Assembly (NCBI GenBank): GCA_023838465.1
Contig: JAIVEQ010000007.1
Coordinates: 29,150-93,149 of the forward strand
Direction of reading: 5' to 3'
Length of the DNA: 64,000 nt
From: Candidatus Thiodiazotropha sp.
Lineage (GTDB): Bacteria; Pseudomonadota; Gammaproteobacteria; Chromatiales; Chromatiaceae
The notes under the pieces are model-generated. The model did not search any database, was not told the origin of the DNA, and was given only the letters and a program-made list of their open reading frames with translations. Positions 36,632 to 46,453 of the stretch are shown one piece after another; position 1 is the first letter of the stretch, and the number at the start of each line of letters is the position of its first letter. The position numbers and the translations under genes are program-made.

Positions 36632-37587
36632 GGCTTCAACCTGATATGCTCACCAACCAGACAGAAAAGGAATGAAACAATATCTTTAATATCCTCCTCT
36701 GGAAGTTCGCGCCCCAACTGATAACGGCCCATGATCCGCACTGCTTCATCGAGAGTTGACGCTGAACCATCATGAAAATAGGGGGGATTAATGGCTACCA
36801 GGCGTAGACTGGGAACTTTGAAGTAGTGTTTATCTTCATTCCGTCGTGTGACATTGTATCGTCCGAGATCCGCCTCGGTGATTTCACTTTTCCGTTCCTT
36901 GAAATAGTCACCCATTGCACCCATAAAACCATACATGTTGCCACCCACATTCACACCTTGGTGACAACTGATACATCCATAGCTCTTAAACAGACGATAA
37001 CCACGAAGTTCCTTTACCGTAAGCACGCCCTGTTCACCCTGAAGCCAACGATCAAATCGGGAATTGACGGTCACCAACGAGCGTTCGAAAGCTGCGATAG
37101 CGATCGAGATGTTATCGCCTGTGAGACTGTCTTCGAACAGGGTATCAAACTGTTCCATCAGGGCAGGGTCATTACTCAGTTTGGAAATAACCTCTTCCCA
37201 GTTGGAATTCATCTCAATGGGGTTATGCACCGGACCTGACGCCTGCACCTCTAGACTCGGAGCGCGGCCATCCCAAAATTGCACAAAATTGTAGCGACTG
37301 TTGTAGACGGTAGGCGCCTTGATACCACCAATTGCACCACCCGCACCCACCGATCTGGCCCTATGATCAGAGCCACCTGTAGAGAGCACATGGCAACTGG
37401 CGCAGCTCAAACTGTTATCCTGAGAGAGGCGGGTATCATGGAAAAGACGGTCCCCCAAGGTCACTAATCTCGGATCCAGATCAGGTTCCATAGATAGGGG
37501 CTGTATGGGTTCATTTTTTACTCCATCAGCCAATGCAACCGATACAAAAAAGCACAATATTAGTATTAATTTCAAAGTGTTACACAT
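36628..37587 (-). CDS. di-heme cytochrome c peroxidase / MauG-like
   Basis: A 319-residue periplasmic protein with signal peptide (LILILCFFVSVALA). Two heme c sites are CASCH (near 78) and CISCHQG (near 213), and YFHDGSASTLDEAV is the distal conserved segment. It reduces peroxide or oxidises an unknown partner. Start ATG at 37587 is chosen by the signal peptide; an upstream in-frame start at 37599 adds four residues. It is coupled to the downstream membrane-sensor/c-di-GMP gene, suggesting that gene once sensed redox or worked with it. Confidence 0.92.
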   Translation of the reverse strand: MCNTLKLILILCFFVSVALADGVKNEPIQPLSMEPDLDPRLVTLGDRLFHDTRLSQDNSLSCASCHVLSTGGSDHRARSVGAGGAIGGIKAPTVYNSRYNFVQFWDGRAPSLEVQASGPVHNPIEMNSNWEEVISKLSNDPALMEQFDTLFEDSLTGDNISIAIAAFERSLVTVNSRFDRWLQGEQGVLTVKELRGYRLFKSYGCISCHQGVNVGGNMYGFMGAMGDYFKERKSEITEADLGRYNVTRRNEDKHYFKVPSLRLVAINPPYFHDGSASTLDEAVRIMGRYQLGRELPEEDIKDIVSFLFCLVGEHIRLKP

Positions 37588-37910
37588 AATCAACAACAAT
37601 AATTAACAGCTGCAATTTGCACTTGGATTAGAGACATCCATATCTATCAATCGGGGATATTTGGGCATGCATAATAGAAATATGCGCCACTACAACTAGT
37701 TTTCGGACTTTTTATGAATATCTTTAAGCGGATGCACCAATCGGAACCTCTCCCTTTGGGTTAAGAATCTGACCGACAACAGCTGTGTTCGGATAACCTA
37801 AAACAACCATGCATCTTCGCTGAGAGGAACAAGATATAAGAACTCTATTCTTAATCCCACTAAAAGTATAAGGAAATGAGAAATTGGTTTCGGAAATCTA
37901 TGACTGTCCC
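37588..37910. other. gene-free intergenic region between peroxidase and aceF
   Basis: About 320 bases upstream of the peroxidase gene. I see no gene and no clear operator. It should contain the peroxidase promoter. Confidence 0.4.
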
Positions 37911-37942
37911 ATCAACCCGGACAACATTTAGTCCAGGTTGAT
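37911..37942 (-). terminator. hairpin just after aceF
   Basis: A 12-bp stem with one T/G pair (ATCAACCCGGAC with GTCCAGGTTGAT) and an 8-nt loop, 10 bases beyond the aceF stop. There is no T-run, so it may be a processing or rho-assisted terminator structure. Confidence 0.5.
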
Positions 37943-37951
37943 CTGTATCAA

Positions 37952-39295
37952 TCATAACAGTAAATGACGAATATCACCCAACAGTGAAGTAAGATAGGAG
38001 GTAAACCTGACCCCGTCGACGCCATCGATGACCCGATGATCGTAGGAGAGGGACAGGGGCAACATTAATCGTGGTTGAAACACCTCTCCATCCCACACGG
38101 GTTGCATGCTACTTCGGGAGACACCGAGAATAGCGACTTCAGGAGCATTGACAATAGGCGTAAAGGCGCTACCCCCAATCCCACCTAGACTTGAGATAGA
38201 GAAACACCCTCCCTGCATGTCACCAGGAGCCAGCTTGCCATCACGTGCCTTGGCGCTGACACGCATCAGCTCACCCGCGAGATCAAATATACCCTTCTGG
38301 TCGACATCGCGTATCACAGGTACTACCAACCCATTGGGTGTATCAACGGCTACGCCAATATGGATATAGTTACGAAATATCAGCGACTCACCATCCACAG
38401 AAAGGGCCGCATTAAAACCGGGCATCTGCTTTAGAGCCGCAGCAACCGCCTTCATTAGAAATGGCATCAGGGTAAGACGGATTTCCTGTTTAGAAGCAGC
38501 CTCTTTCTGAGATTTTCTGAATGCTTCTAGTTCGGTGATGTCCGCCTCATCAAATTGGGTAACATGAGGCACAGTCAACCAACTACGATGGAGATGAGCA
38601 CCACTGATTTTCTTGATGCGATTGAGTGGCCTACTCTCAATCTCTCCAAACCGACTGTAATCCACCTCTGGGCCTGCCGGCATTTCGAAAGGTGATCCAG
38701 ATGATCTTGCAGCCTCCCCTCGGCGCAGGGATTGTTTGACAAATTGTTGTACATCCTTCTTTAAGATCCGTCCCTTAGGACCACTCCCTTTGACCAAAGA
38801 GAGATCAACCCCAAGCTCACGGGCAAAGCGTCGCACCGACGGACTGGCATGGGGCGTGACACCCGCTCCACTTCCAGGAATAGTGACGGGAACGGGGGGA
38901 ACTCTAGCCTCTTTATCTCCAGGTCTCCGGGCCTGCTCCAATCCCTGCATACGCTCTTCAGTAGGAGACGGGGAGGGGGCCTGGACAGTCTCCAACTCTT
39001 CAGCAGCCGGCGCAAGACCCGCAGTTTGTTGCGGATCTTGTTGAGTGTCGCTATCCACCGCTTCAATGCTGAGTATCTTATCCCCTTCACTGACATGATC
39101 ACCCACCTTGACCAGTAGGCTTATAATCTTTCCCGCATGCGGAGAGGGTATCTCCATCGTAGCCTTATCACTCTCCAAGGTCAGCAGAGACTCTTCAACC
39201 GTGACTTGATCACCCTCTGAAACCAGGATTTCGATAACTTCGACTGAGTCGAAATCTCCAATATCCGGTAACAGCACATCTGTTGTTTTACCCAC
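37952..39295 (-). CDS. aceF: pyruvate dehydrogenase E2 (dihydrolipoyl acetyltransferase)
   Basis: A 447-residue core subunit of pyruvate dehydrogenase. One lipoyl domain (LESDKATMEIPSPHAGK, lysine about 45) is followed by a Pro/Ala/Glu-rich linker, the E1/E3-binding domain (ASPSVRRFARELGVDLSLVKGSGPKGRI, about 155-185) and the acetyltransferase domain ending in LSYDHRVIDGVDGVRF. One lipoyl domain is fewer than the three of E. coli. It lies 61 bases after aceE on the same strand. Confidence 0.96.
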   Translation of the reverse strand: MGKTTDVLLPDIGDFDSVEVIEILVSEGDQVTVEESLLTLESDKATMEIPSPHAGKIISLLVKVGDHVSEGDKILSIEAVDSDTQQDPQQTAGLAPAAEELETVQAPSPSPTEERMQGLEQARRPGDKEARVPPVPVTIPGSGAGVTPHASPSVRRFARELGVDLSLVKGSGPKGRILKKDVQQFVKQSLRRGEAARSSGSPFEMPAGPEVDYSRFGEIESRPLNRIKKISGAHLHRSWLTVPHVTQFDEADITELEAFRKSQKEAASKQEIRLTLMPFLMKAVAAALKQMPGFNAALSVDGESLIFRNYIHIGVAVDTPNGLVVPVIRDVDQKGIFDLAGELMRVSAKARDGKLAPGDMQGGCFSISSLGGIGGSAFTPIVNAPEVAILGVSRSSMQPVWDGEVFQPRLMLPLSLSYDHRVIDGVDGVRFTSYLTSLLGDIRHLLL

Positions 39296-39356
39296 GTCTC
39301 ATCCTCTTTGCCACTCTGGCATCTTCTGTTTCTTTCAGGTTCACCTGCCTATCACC

Positions 39357-42011
39357 TTATACCGTGCAGGGATTGGGTTTTTCAGGGTCGATCTTAAATT
39401 TCTTTATCGCCTGGCTGACCAGATCTGATTTAATCTCACCTTCATCGACTAACGCCTTCAAGGCAGCGATAACGATGTAGTAACGATTGACTTCGAAAAA
39501 CTTGCGTAACTGACTACGCATATCACTACGACCAAAACCATCGGTACCCAATACACTGTAGTGCGTTGAAATAAAGGGACGAATCTGATCTGCATAACTT
39601 CGAATATAGTCTGTGGCTGCCACCACAGGTCCTTTCTGGCCTGTCAATTGTTGGGTTACATAACTGACCTTTGGCTTATCTTCCGGATGCAGGGTATTCC
39701 ACCGATCCACATCCAGACCATCACGGCGTAACTCATTAAAGCTGGTGACACTCCACACATCCGCTGAAACTTTGAACTCTTTTTCCAGCAGTTCTGCAGC
39801 GGCGATCACCTCACGTAAGATGGCCCCGCTTCCCAACAGTTGTACGCGTAACTTCTGTTTACCCCCCGTTTTGAACTGATAGAGACCGCGTACTATACCC
39901 TCTTCAATACCCTGCGGCATGGCAGGTTGAAGGTAGTTTTCATTCATCACTGTGATGTAATAAAAAACATTCTCCTGTTGCTGATACATACGACGCATGC
40001 CGTCCTGCACAACCACCGTCAACTCATAGGCAAAGGCCGGATCATAGGCAACACAGTTGGGAATAGTTCCGGCAAGGATATGGCTGTGTCCATCCTGGTG
40101 TTGCAGTCCTTCACCTGCCAGGGTTGTACGCCCTGCAGTACCGCCAATAAGGAAGCCGCGTGCCTGCATATCCCCCGCCGCCCAAGCCAGATCACCGACA
40201 CGCTGGAAACCGAACATCGAATAGTAAATATAAAATGGGATCATGCTGACCCCATGATTGCTGTATGAAGTAGCTGCCGCTATCCACGAAGACATCGCAC
40301 CTGCCTCATTGATACCTTCTTGCAGGATCTGTCCCTTTTTATCTTCGCGGTAGAACATAACCTGATCGGCATCGACCGGTTCATACAGCTGGCCTACTGA
40401 TGAATAGATACCCAACTGACGAAACATACCTTCCATACCGAAGGTTCGTGCCTCATCAGGTACAATAGGTACAATCTGCTTACCCAGTTTCTTATCCCGA
40501 ACCAACATATTCAACAAACGCACAAAGGCCATGGTGGTCGACTGTTCACGTTCTCCACTACCCTCCAGCAGGGCTTTGAAACTATCCAATGAAGGTACTT
40601 GCAGAGGATCAAGCTTGGTACGACGCTGCGGCAGAAAACCACCTAAGGTCTCACGGTGCTCATGCATATATTTCATTTCGGGACTATCAGCCGGTGGCTT
40701 GTAAAAGGGTGCTGCACCGATCTGGTCATCAGAAATAGGGATATTGAAGCGATCACGAAATGCCTTCAGTGCCGCCTCACCCATCTTTTTCTGTGAATGG
40801 GTGATATTCTGGCCCTCTCCTGCCACCCCCATGCCATAACCCTTAACCGTTTTCGCCAAAATGACAGTGGGTTGTCCCTTGTGGGAAACCGCCTCCGCAT
40901 AGGCCGCGAAAACCTTATGGGGATCGTGCCCTCCCCTGTTCAGTCGCCAGATATCTTCATCGGTCATATTGGCAACCATCTCTTCCAGTTCCGGATATTT
41001 ACCGAAGAAATGTTCACGAGTGTATGCACCACCCTTCGCCTTATACGCCTGGTAATCCCCGTCGACACACTCCTCCATACGTTTCAGCAGAATGCCATTT
41101 TTGTCTCGTGCAAATAGCGGATCCCAGTATCCGCCCCAGATCACTTTAATTACGTTCCAGCCAGCACCACGAAAGCTAGCCTCAAGCTCTTGAATAATCT
41201 TGCCATTGCCTCGTACTGGACCGTCCAGACGCTGCAGATTGCAATTGATAACGAACACCAGGTTATCCAGACGCTCACGACCCGCCAGGGAAATAGCACC
41301 TAACGCCTCTGGTTCATCCATTTCACCGTCACCACAGAAAGCCCATACCTTCCGTTCATCGGTATTGAGCATGCTCCGGTCGTGCAAGTAGCGCATAAAA
41401 CGTGCTTGATAGATGGCCATCAAAGGACCGAGGCCCATGGAAACCGTTGGGAATTGCCAGAAACCTGGCATTAACCAGGGATGAGGATAGGAAGAAAGAC
41501 CACGACCATCGACTTCCTGGCGGAAGCTGTAGAGTTGTTCCTCACTGAGTCGCCCTTCAAGATACGCCCTGGCATATATTCCAGGTGCACAGTGACCTTG
41601 AAAAAAGATCAGATCACCGTCGCGTTCCTTGTTCGGTGCATGAAAAAAATGGTTGAACCCGACATCAAAAAGTGTGGCACTGGAGGCGAAGCTGGAAATA
41701 TGGCCACCCAGTTCTGTAGATATCCTATTGGCCTGTACCACCATGGCCATCGCATTCCAACGGATAAACGATCTGACGCGACGTTCCATGGCTCTATCTC
41801 CAGGAAAACGCTGCTGTTTGGTCACCGGTATCGTATTGAGATAAGCGGTGTTTGCACTAAACGGCAGATAGGCACCGGATCGGCGAGCCTTGTCAACCAG
41901 GCGTTCAATCAGAAAGTGGGCGCGATCCACACCTTCATTTTCGAGCACGGCTTCCAAAGCATCCAGCCACTCCTGTGTCTCTTGCGGGTCGATATCAGGT
42001 CTGGTCGGCAT
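39357..42011 (-). CDS. aceE: pyruvate dehydrogenase E1, homodimeric
   Basis: An 884-residue E1 that decarboxylates pyruvate with thiamine diphosphate. The ThDP motif is FCGDGEMDEPEALGAISLAGRERLDNLVFVINCNLQRLDGPV around 225-265. The pyrimidine-binding domain includes PDEARTFGMEGMFRQLGIYSSVGQLYEP. Length and order match the homodimeric AceE of gammaproteobacteria. It heads the aceE-aceF pair. Confidence 0.97.
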   Translation of the reverse strand: MPTRPDIDPQETQEWLDALEAVLENEGVDRAHFLIERLVDKARRSGAYLPFSANTAYLNTIPVTKQQRFPGDRAMERRVRSFIRWNAMAMVVQANRISTELGGHISSFASSATLFDVGFNHFFHAPNKERDGDLIFFQGHCAPGIYARAYLEGRLSEEQLYSFRQEVDGRGLSSYPHPWLMPGFWQFPTVSMGLGPLMAIYQARFMRYLHDRSMLNTDERKVWAFCGDGEMDEPEALGAISLAGRERLDNLVFVINCNLQRLDGPVRGNGKIIQELEASFRGAGWNVIKVIWGGYWDPLFARDKNGILLKRMEECVDGDYQAYKAKGGAYTREHFFGKYPELEEMVANMTDEDIWRLNRGGHDPHKVFAAYAEAVSHKGQPTVILAKTVKGYGMGVAGEGQNITHSQKKMGEAALKAFRDRFNIPISDDQIGAAPFYKPPADSPEMKYMHEHRETLGGFLPQRRTKLDPLQVPSLDSFKALLEGSGEREQSTTMAFVRLLNMLVRDKKLGKQIVPIVPDEARTFGMEGMFRQLGIYSSVGQLYEPVDADQVMFYREDKKGQILQEGINEAGAMSSWIAAATSYSNHGVSMIPFYIYYSMFGFQRVGDLAWAAGDMQARGFLIGGTAGRTTLAGEGLQHQDGHSHILAGTIPNCVAYDPAFAYELTVVVQDGMRRMYQQQENVFYYITVMNENYLQPAMPQGIEEGIVRGLYQFKTGGKQKLRVQLLGSGAILREVIAAAELLEKEFKVSADVWSVTSFNELRRDGLDVDRWNTLHPEDKPKVSYVTQQLTGQKGPVVAATDYIRSYADQIRPFISTHYSVLGTDGFGRSDMRSQLRKFFEVNRYYIVIAALKALVDEGEIKSDLVSQAIKKFKIDPEKPNPCTV

Positions 42012-42280
42012 GATTATTCTCTAGCTGTTCAGTTGGCATACAAATACCCCTCATAACCCTGCAGAAAACAACTTCTCAGGTCTGGTTAATAGAGAGACTA
42101 TTTGGAATACCAATAGTTTGGATTGATCGGCGTAATATACAGCAAGATGTTTTACATTTCAGCGTTATTGGGAGATTATTTTTCTTAACTTAATACCCTG
42201 TTTTTGCTATTGATTAATAGGAATCCCAAACAATTTCCAATCGCTCTAACGATTGACACATCCTCTCCCAAAAACGACAA
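42012..42280. other. intergenic region upstream of aceE
   Basis: About 270 AT-rich bases between aceE and the sulfur-globule terminator. It presumably holds the aceE promoter; no clear regulator site or riboswitch was recognised. Confidence 0.4.
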
Positions 42281-42313
42281 AAGGCGCATCCGGATCACTC
42301 CGGATGCGCCTTT
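42281..42313. terminator. strong bidirectional intrinsic terminator
   Basis: A perfect 14-bp stem AAGGCGCATCCGGA / TCCGGATGCGCCTT with loop TCAC, flanked by A-rich and T-rich sequence on the two sides. It lies 26 bases after the stop of the larger sulfur-globule-like gene. Confidence 0.9.
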
Positions 42314-42339
42314 ATTTAAGTCACCGTATAACGAATTGC

Positions 42340-43011
42340 TTAGATATCTTTACGTGACTCAAAAACCGGCATTTCGAAAGGTCTACGCTCCATGGCCACC
42401 TTACGACGCTCTTCCATCTGCTTCATCACCTCAGCACGACGTGTCTCCATCTCCTTTACCATCTGTTCGCGACGAGCATTGGACTCTTCCATGCGCTTTG
42501 CCATAGCTTCAGGCATTTCTGGTCTGGTAGGTGCATTATGGGCAAAACGTGACTGCATCTGTGTGCGCTGAGCTTCCATCTGCTCTTGCATTGCCTTCAT
42601 CTCTGCTTCCATAGCAACACGAGGATCGGCATTGTATTGTTCAGCATATTCACGTTGAGCTGCAACGGCCTGCTCGAATGCCTTTTGCTGTTGTTCGGCG
42701 AATGCCTTCTGCTGCTCAGCAAATGCTTTCTGCTGTTCTTCCATAGCAGTCTTCTGCTCTTCAGTCAGTACAGGTGCTGCATAGGGCGCATAACCATAGT
42801 AAGGCGCATCATAGCCGTAACCACGACCATAACCATTGCCACGACCATAACCGTTGCCATGGGCACGCATGTTGAAAGAGAAGTCGAAATCACCAGCACC
42901 GAAACCGTCACCGAAAAAATCGTCGCCCCAATTATTACCCCACCATGCATTTGCAGAGGCGGATGTGGCTGCCATAGCGATTGCCGCAGCAATGATAGAA
43001 ATCTTTTTCAT
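42340..43011 (-). CDS. sulfur-globule-family protein (large)
   Basis: A 223-residue secreted protein. The signal peptide is [22 protein letters not shown], then [10 protein letters not shown], Gly/Tyr-rich repeats ([14 protein letters not shown]), and a Gln/Glu/Ala-rich coiled-coil middle with near-repeats of KAFAEQQ. The C-terminus is Met/Arg/Glu-rich. The AWWG-plus-Gly/Tyr pattern is that of sulfur-globule envelope proteins of sulfur oxidisers. It follows the smaller paralogue by about 100 bases. The long coiled-coil tail is unusual for that family. Confidence 0.82.
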   Translation of the reverse strand: MKKISIIAAAIAMAATSASANAWWGNNWGDDFFGDGFGAGDFDFSFNMRAHGNGYGRGNGYGRGYGYDAPYYGYAPYAAPVLTEEQKTAMEEQQKAFAEQQKAFAEQQQKAFEQAVAAQREYAEQYNADPRVAMEAEMKAMQEQMEAQRTQMQSRFAHNAPTRPEMPEAMAKRMEESNARREQMVKEMETRRAEVMKQMEERRKVAMERRPFEMPVFESRKDI

Positions 43012-43108
43012 TTAAGTACCCGAAAAATCTGTATTGTGAAAACCACGCTTGTCTGTTTTGCACATCCTTGTGCAGATAATCCCTGTTTTACTTCAGTCTT
43101 AGACTACC

Positions 43109-43453
43109 TTACTTAGCAGGAGCAGCCGGTGCAGCAGGAGCTGCAGGCGGTGCTGGGTAACCATAAGGCGCGCCATATGGGGCACCGTAAGGGGCGCCAT
43201 AGCCACCGTAAGGACCACCATAGCCATAACCATCATAGCCACGGTAGTAGTTGTTACCGCGTCCATAACCGGAACCACGGGCGTTACCACTCATGCCAAA
43301 GCTGAAATCACCGGAGCCATCACCCCAGCCATCACCCCAACCGTCATTGCCCCAACCACGGTTTCCGTAGCCAGGACCACCCCACCATGCAGAAGCAGAA
43401 GCGGAAGCAACGATCAGAGCAGCAGCTGCAGTAGCTTGAACGATCTTTTTCAT
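43109..43453 (-). CDS. sulfur-globule-family protein (small, Gly/Tyr-rich)
   Basis: A 114-residue protein with signal peptide [22 protein letters not shown] followed by [25 protein letters not shown], many GY/YG pairs, a [15 protein letters not shown] tandem repeat and an Ala/Pro-rich tail. It resembles the small structural proteins that coat periplasmic sulfur globules. GAGGAGAG is 6-7 bases before the ATG. The gene is upstream of the larger paralogue on the same strand; both may be co-transcribed and end at the terminator near 42300. Confidence 0.87.
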   Translation of the reverse strand: MKKIVQATAAAALIVASASASAWWGGPGYGNRGWGNDGWGDGWGDGSGDFSFGMSGNARGSGYGRGNNYYRGYDGYGYGGPYGGYGAPYGAPYGAPYGYPAPPAAPAAPAAPAK

Positions 43454-43645
43454 TATTCACTCTCCTCGAGATAGAATGTATTCATAATCATGCTAGAGAA
43501 AGCAGGTACTACGTAGCTTTCGAGATATAGAATATTAGAAAATACTTAAATTAACAAATTGCAATTTCCAATTGTAAAAAAACTTTAAATAGGGATTATC
43601 TAAAAGTACCCTTTAACCTCTTTATCCTGATTGATTCGGCTAGCC

Positions 43646-44677
43646 ATGCAAATAACACTTATCCAACCAGACGATTGGCACCTGCATCTGCGTGATGATG
43701 ATGCGATGGCCTCAGTTGTAGCCCATTCTGCTGAACGCTTTGCCCGCGCCATCGTGATGCCGAATCTCAGACCCCCGATAACAACTACCCAGATGGCATC
43801 GGCGTATCGAGAGCGTATTCTCAATGCTCTGCCTGAAAGCACCACCTTTACACCGCTGATGACACTGTATATGACGGACCGTCTCAGCCATGATGAGATC
43901 GTGACAGCCAAACAGAGCGGCATAGTAAAGGGGGTAAAACTCTACCCTGCCGGAGCGACAACCAATTCCGATGCAGGCGTGACCGATATCCGAAAACTCT
44001 ACCCGGTGCTTGAGACCATGCAGCGGGAGAAACTTCCATTATTGATTCATGCTGAAGTCACCGACCCACAAGTGGATATCTTTGATCGCGAACAGGTCTT
44101 TATAGATCGCCACCTGATACCTTTGAAGCAGGATTTTCCAGACCTACCCATGGTCTTTGAACATATCACCACTAAGCAGGCAGTCGATTTCGTTAGAGCA
44201 TGCGAAGGCAGGTTAGGCGCCACTATTACAGTTCAGCACCTGTTGTATAACCGAAACGCCATGTTGCAAGGTGGCATACGTCCTCACTACTACTGTCTAC
44301 CCATCTTGAAACGTGAAACTCATCAGACAGCATTGATTGAGGCGGCAACCAGTGGCGAGCCCCATTTCTTTCTGGGTACAGATAGCGCCCCCCATCCACA
44401 GCATGCCAAAGAGTGTGCCTGTGGATGTGCCGGTTGCTACACCGCACACGCTGCAATTGAACTTTACGCTGAGGTCTTTGAGCAGGCAGATGCGTTGGAC
44501 AAACTCGAAGGCTTTGCCAGCCTGTTTGGACCGGACTTTTATGATCTGCCAAGAAACTCAAAGACCATCACATTACAAAAGATGGCTTGGCAACCACCTG
44601 AGAGTTATCAATTTGGAAAGGACAAGGTCGTGCCACTAGGAAGTGGAGAGACGATCAACTGGCAGCTGGTCAGATGA
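43646..44677 (+). CDS. pyrC: dihydroorotase
   Basis: Third step of pyrimidine synthesis (carbamoyl aspartate to dihydroorotate), class II zinc enzyme, 343 residues. Metal ligands are in DDWHLHLRD and FEHITT; the carboxylated lysine is in VKGVKLYPAGAT and the catalytic Asp in LGTDSAPH. Start ATG at 43646 fits the family N-terminus; a TTG 15 bases earlier is also in frame. Confidence 0.96.
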   Translation: MQITLIQPDDWHLHLRDDDAMASVVAHSAERFARAIVMPNLRPPITTTQMASAYRERILNALPESTTFTPLMTLYMTDRLSHDEIVTAKQSGIVKGVKLYPAGATTNSDAGVTDIRKLYPVLETMQREKLPLLIHAEVTDPQVDIFDREQVFIDRHLIPLKQDFPDLPMVFEHITTKQAVDFVRACEGRLGATITVQHLLYNRNAMLQGGIRPHYYCLPILKRETHQTALIEAATSGEPHFFLGTDSAPHPQHAKECACGCAGCYTAHAAIELYAEVFEQADALDKLEGFASLFGPDFYDLPRNSKTITLQKMAWQPPESYQFGKDKVVPLGSGETINWQLVR

Positions 44678-44683
44678 ACAAAA

Positions 44684-45445
44684 CTATTCCTCCATATCGA
44701 ACAGTTCTTCATCCTCAAACAGAGACTCATCGAAAAGATCTTCATCATCCATATGATTTGGACCGTCCTTGATCTGGGAATGTCGTTTCTGGAGGTAGAA
44801 CTCCCTTTGAAAGGCATATCGATCGACAGCAGCTTCATCCAGAACATCCCCTGCTTCAAGCAAATCTGCTCTGATATCGATGAATTTCAAGGCAGTCAAT
44901 GAATAATAGATGTCCCGTGAGGGATAGCTGATTGGATTGATCAGTGTATCCCCTACCATGCCTATCAGATCTCGCAGTGTTTTTGGCCCCAGAAACGGTA
45001 CCACCAGGTAGGGAGTATCTCCCATTCCCCAGTAACCGAGGGTCTGCCCCAAATCCTCTTTATAATTCGGGATACCCATATCAGAAGCTACATCGAACAA
45101 TCCAAACAAACCTAACGTTGTATTGATACAGACCCGGCCAATATCTGTCAGCGCATGGGTGGGTTTAAGCTGTAGCAGATTGTTCACAGCAGAAGGCACA
45201 TCTGCCAGGTTGTTAAAAAAATTGGTTACACCCAAATCCAGTACAGAGGGTGTGACAAAGCGATAACCTTTTGCTACAGGCTTACCGACCGCGACATCGA
45301 ATTCCTGGTTGAATTGATCTATCCCCCGATTAATCGACTCAAGCGGATCAGATGCTTGCCTGTTTTGTATACTGGCGCAACCTGATAGAAACAACAGAAA
45401 CAGACTGACTGTGACAATCCTTTTACTCACGGTATTCAAGCTCAT
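44684..45445 (-). CDS. mlaA: outer-membrane lipid asymmetry lipoprotein MlaA (VacJ)
   Basis: A 253-residue lipoprotein that extracts phospholipids from the outer leaflet of the outer membrane. The lipobox is LFLSGCAS, followed by DPLESINRGIDQFNQEFD, the PTHALTDIGRVCINTTLGLFGLFDVASDMGI segment and GDTPYLVVPFLGPKTLRDLIG. It ends in an acidic tail (DDEDLFDESLFEDEELFDMEE), longer than usual. The start at 45445 (MSLNTVSKR) is preferred; an upstream ATG adds four residues. It converges with pyrC. Confidence 0.93.
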   Translation of the reverse strand: MSLNTVSKRIVTVSLFLLFLSGCASIQNRQASDPLESINRGIDQFNQEFDVAVGKPVAKGYRFVTPSVLDLGVTNFFNNLADVPSAVNNLLQLKPTHALTDIGRVCINTTLGLFGLFDVASDMGIPNYKEDLGQTLGYWGMGDTPYLVVPFLGPKTLRDLIGMVGDTLINPISYPSRDIYYSLTALKFIDIRADLLEAGDVLDEAAVDRYAFQREFYLQKRHSQIKDGPNHMDDEDLFDESLFEDEELFDMEE

Positions 45446-45621
45446 AGAGTGATCCAAACTCCATTTTCGTGTATGGAACTATTCGGACCGACATCATATC
45501 AGCCAAGTTGCCAACAGGCGATATTAAAAAATGTTAAAAATACCCAACCACGGGTGGCTCTATGTACTGTACGAACCTAAAAGAGTCGTAAAAGCTTCTA
45601 CCTTTCTTTATCCTTCAGCTG

Positions 45622-46269
45622 ATGAGTACTATCAACTACAACAGTGCCATGGCACAACGCTTTCGCGGCTACCTTCCTGTCGTCGTCGATGTAGAGACCG
45701 GTGGATTCAATGCAACGCAGGATGCGCTCTTAGAGATTGCAGCCACTACCATTGGCATGGATGATCAGGGGATGCTGTATCCCGTTGAGACCCATGCCTT
45801 TCACCTCACTCCCTTCGAAGGCGCTAATATTGACCCTAAAGCGCTAGAATTCAATGGCATTGACCCTGACCACCCCTTCCGTGACGCGCGCCAGGAAGCA
45901 GAGGCATTGAATCTACTCTTCACACCCATCCGCAGGGCTATTAAGGCAAGTGGCTGCAAAAGGGCAATTCTGGTTGGACACAATGCCTTCTTTGACCTGG
46001 GTTTCCTCAATGCTGCTGTTGAAAGGTGCGGTATAAAGCGCAACCCTTTTCATCCATTCAGTACCTTCGACACGGTCTCTTTGGCGGGCGTCGCATATGG
46101 CCAGACAGTACTTGCCAGAGCAGCACAATTTGCCGGCCTGGATTGGGACAGCACCCAAGCTCATTCAGCAATTTATGACACGGAACAGACAGCAAGGCTA
46201 TTTTGTACCATCATCAACCGCTGGCAACAGCTATCTCCGGATAGGCCCTGGGAAAATAGAGAGGTCTAG
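45622..46269 (+). CDS. rnt: ribonuclease T
   Basis: A DEDD 3'-5' exoribonuclease that trims the 3' ends of tRNA and other stable RNAs. The motifs are VVDVETGGF (D, E), [11 protein letters not shown] (D), and [11 protein letters not shown] (H, D). The 215-residue length and the closing RPWENREV fit RNase T. Start ATG at 45622. Confidence 0.95.
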   Translation: MSTINYNSAMAQRFRGYLPVVVDVETGGFNATQDALLEIAATTIGMDDQGMLYPVETHAFHLTPFEGANIDPKALEFNGIDPDHPFRDARQEAEALNLLFTPIRRAIKASGCKRAILVGHNAFFDLGFLNAAVERCGIKRNPFHPFSTFDTVSLAGVAYGQTVLARAAQFAGLDWDSTQAHSAIYDTEQTARLFCTIINRWQQLSPDRPWENREV

Positions 46270-46453
46270 GAGTCTGCATTAAAAAATCTGGTAGGAGGTT
46301 ATTTCGATGACGCGAACTGTATGGAACAGGATTTCGGCGTGATGAAGATCCACCTTTCCCGCACCTCCCGACTACACCCATGAATACACGGTTGACCGGT
46401 ACAGAAAATGGCGTTTAAGCTTTCTATACTCAAATCCTATACATAAACCTACT

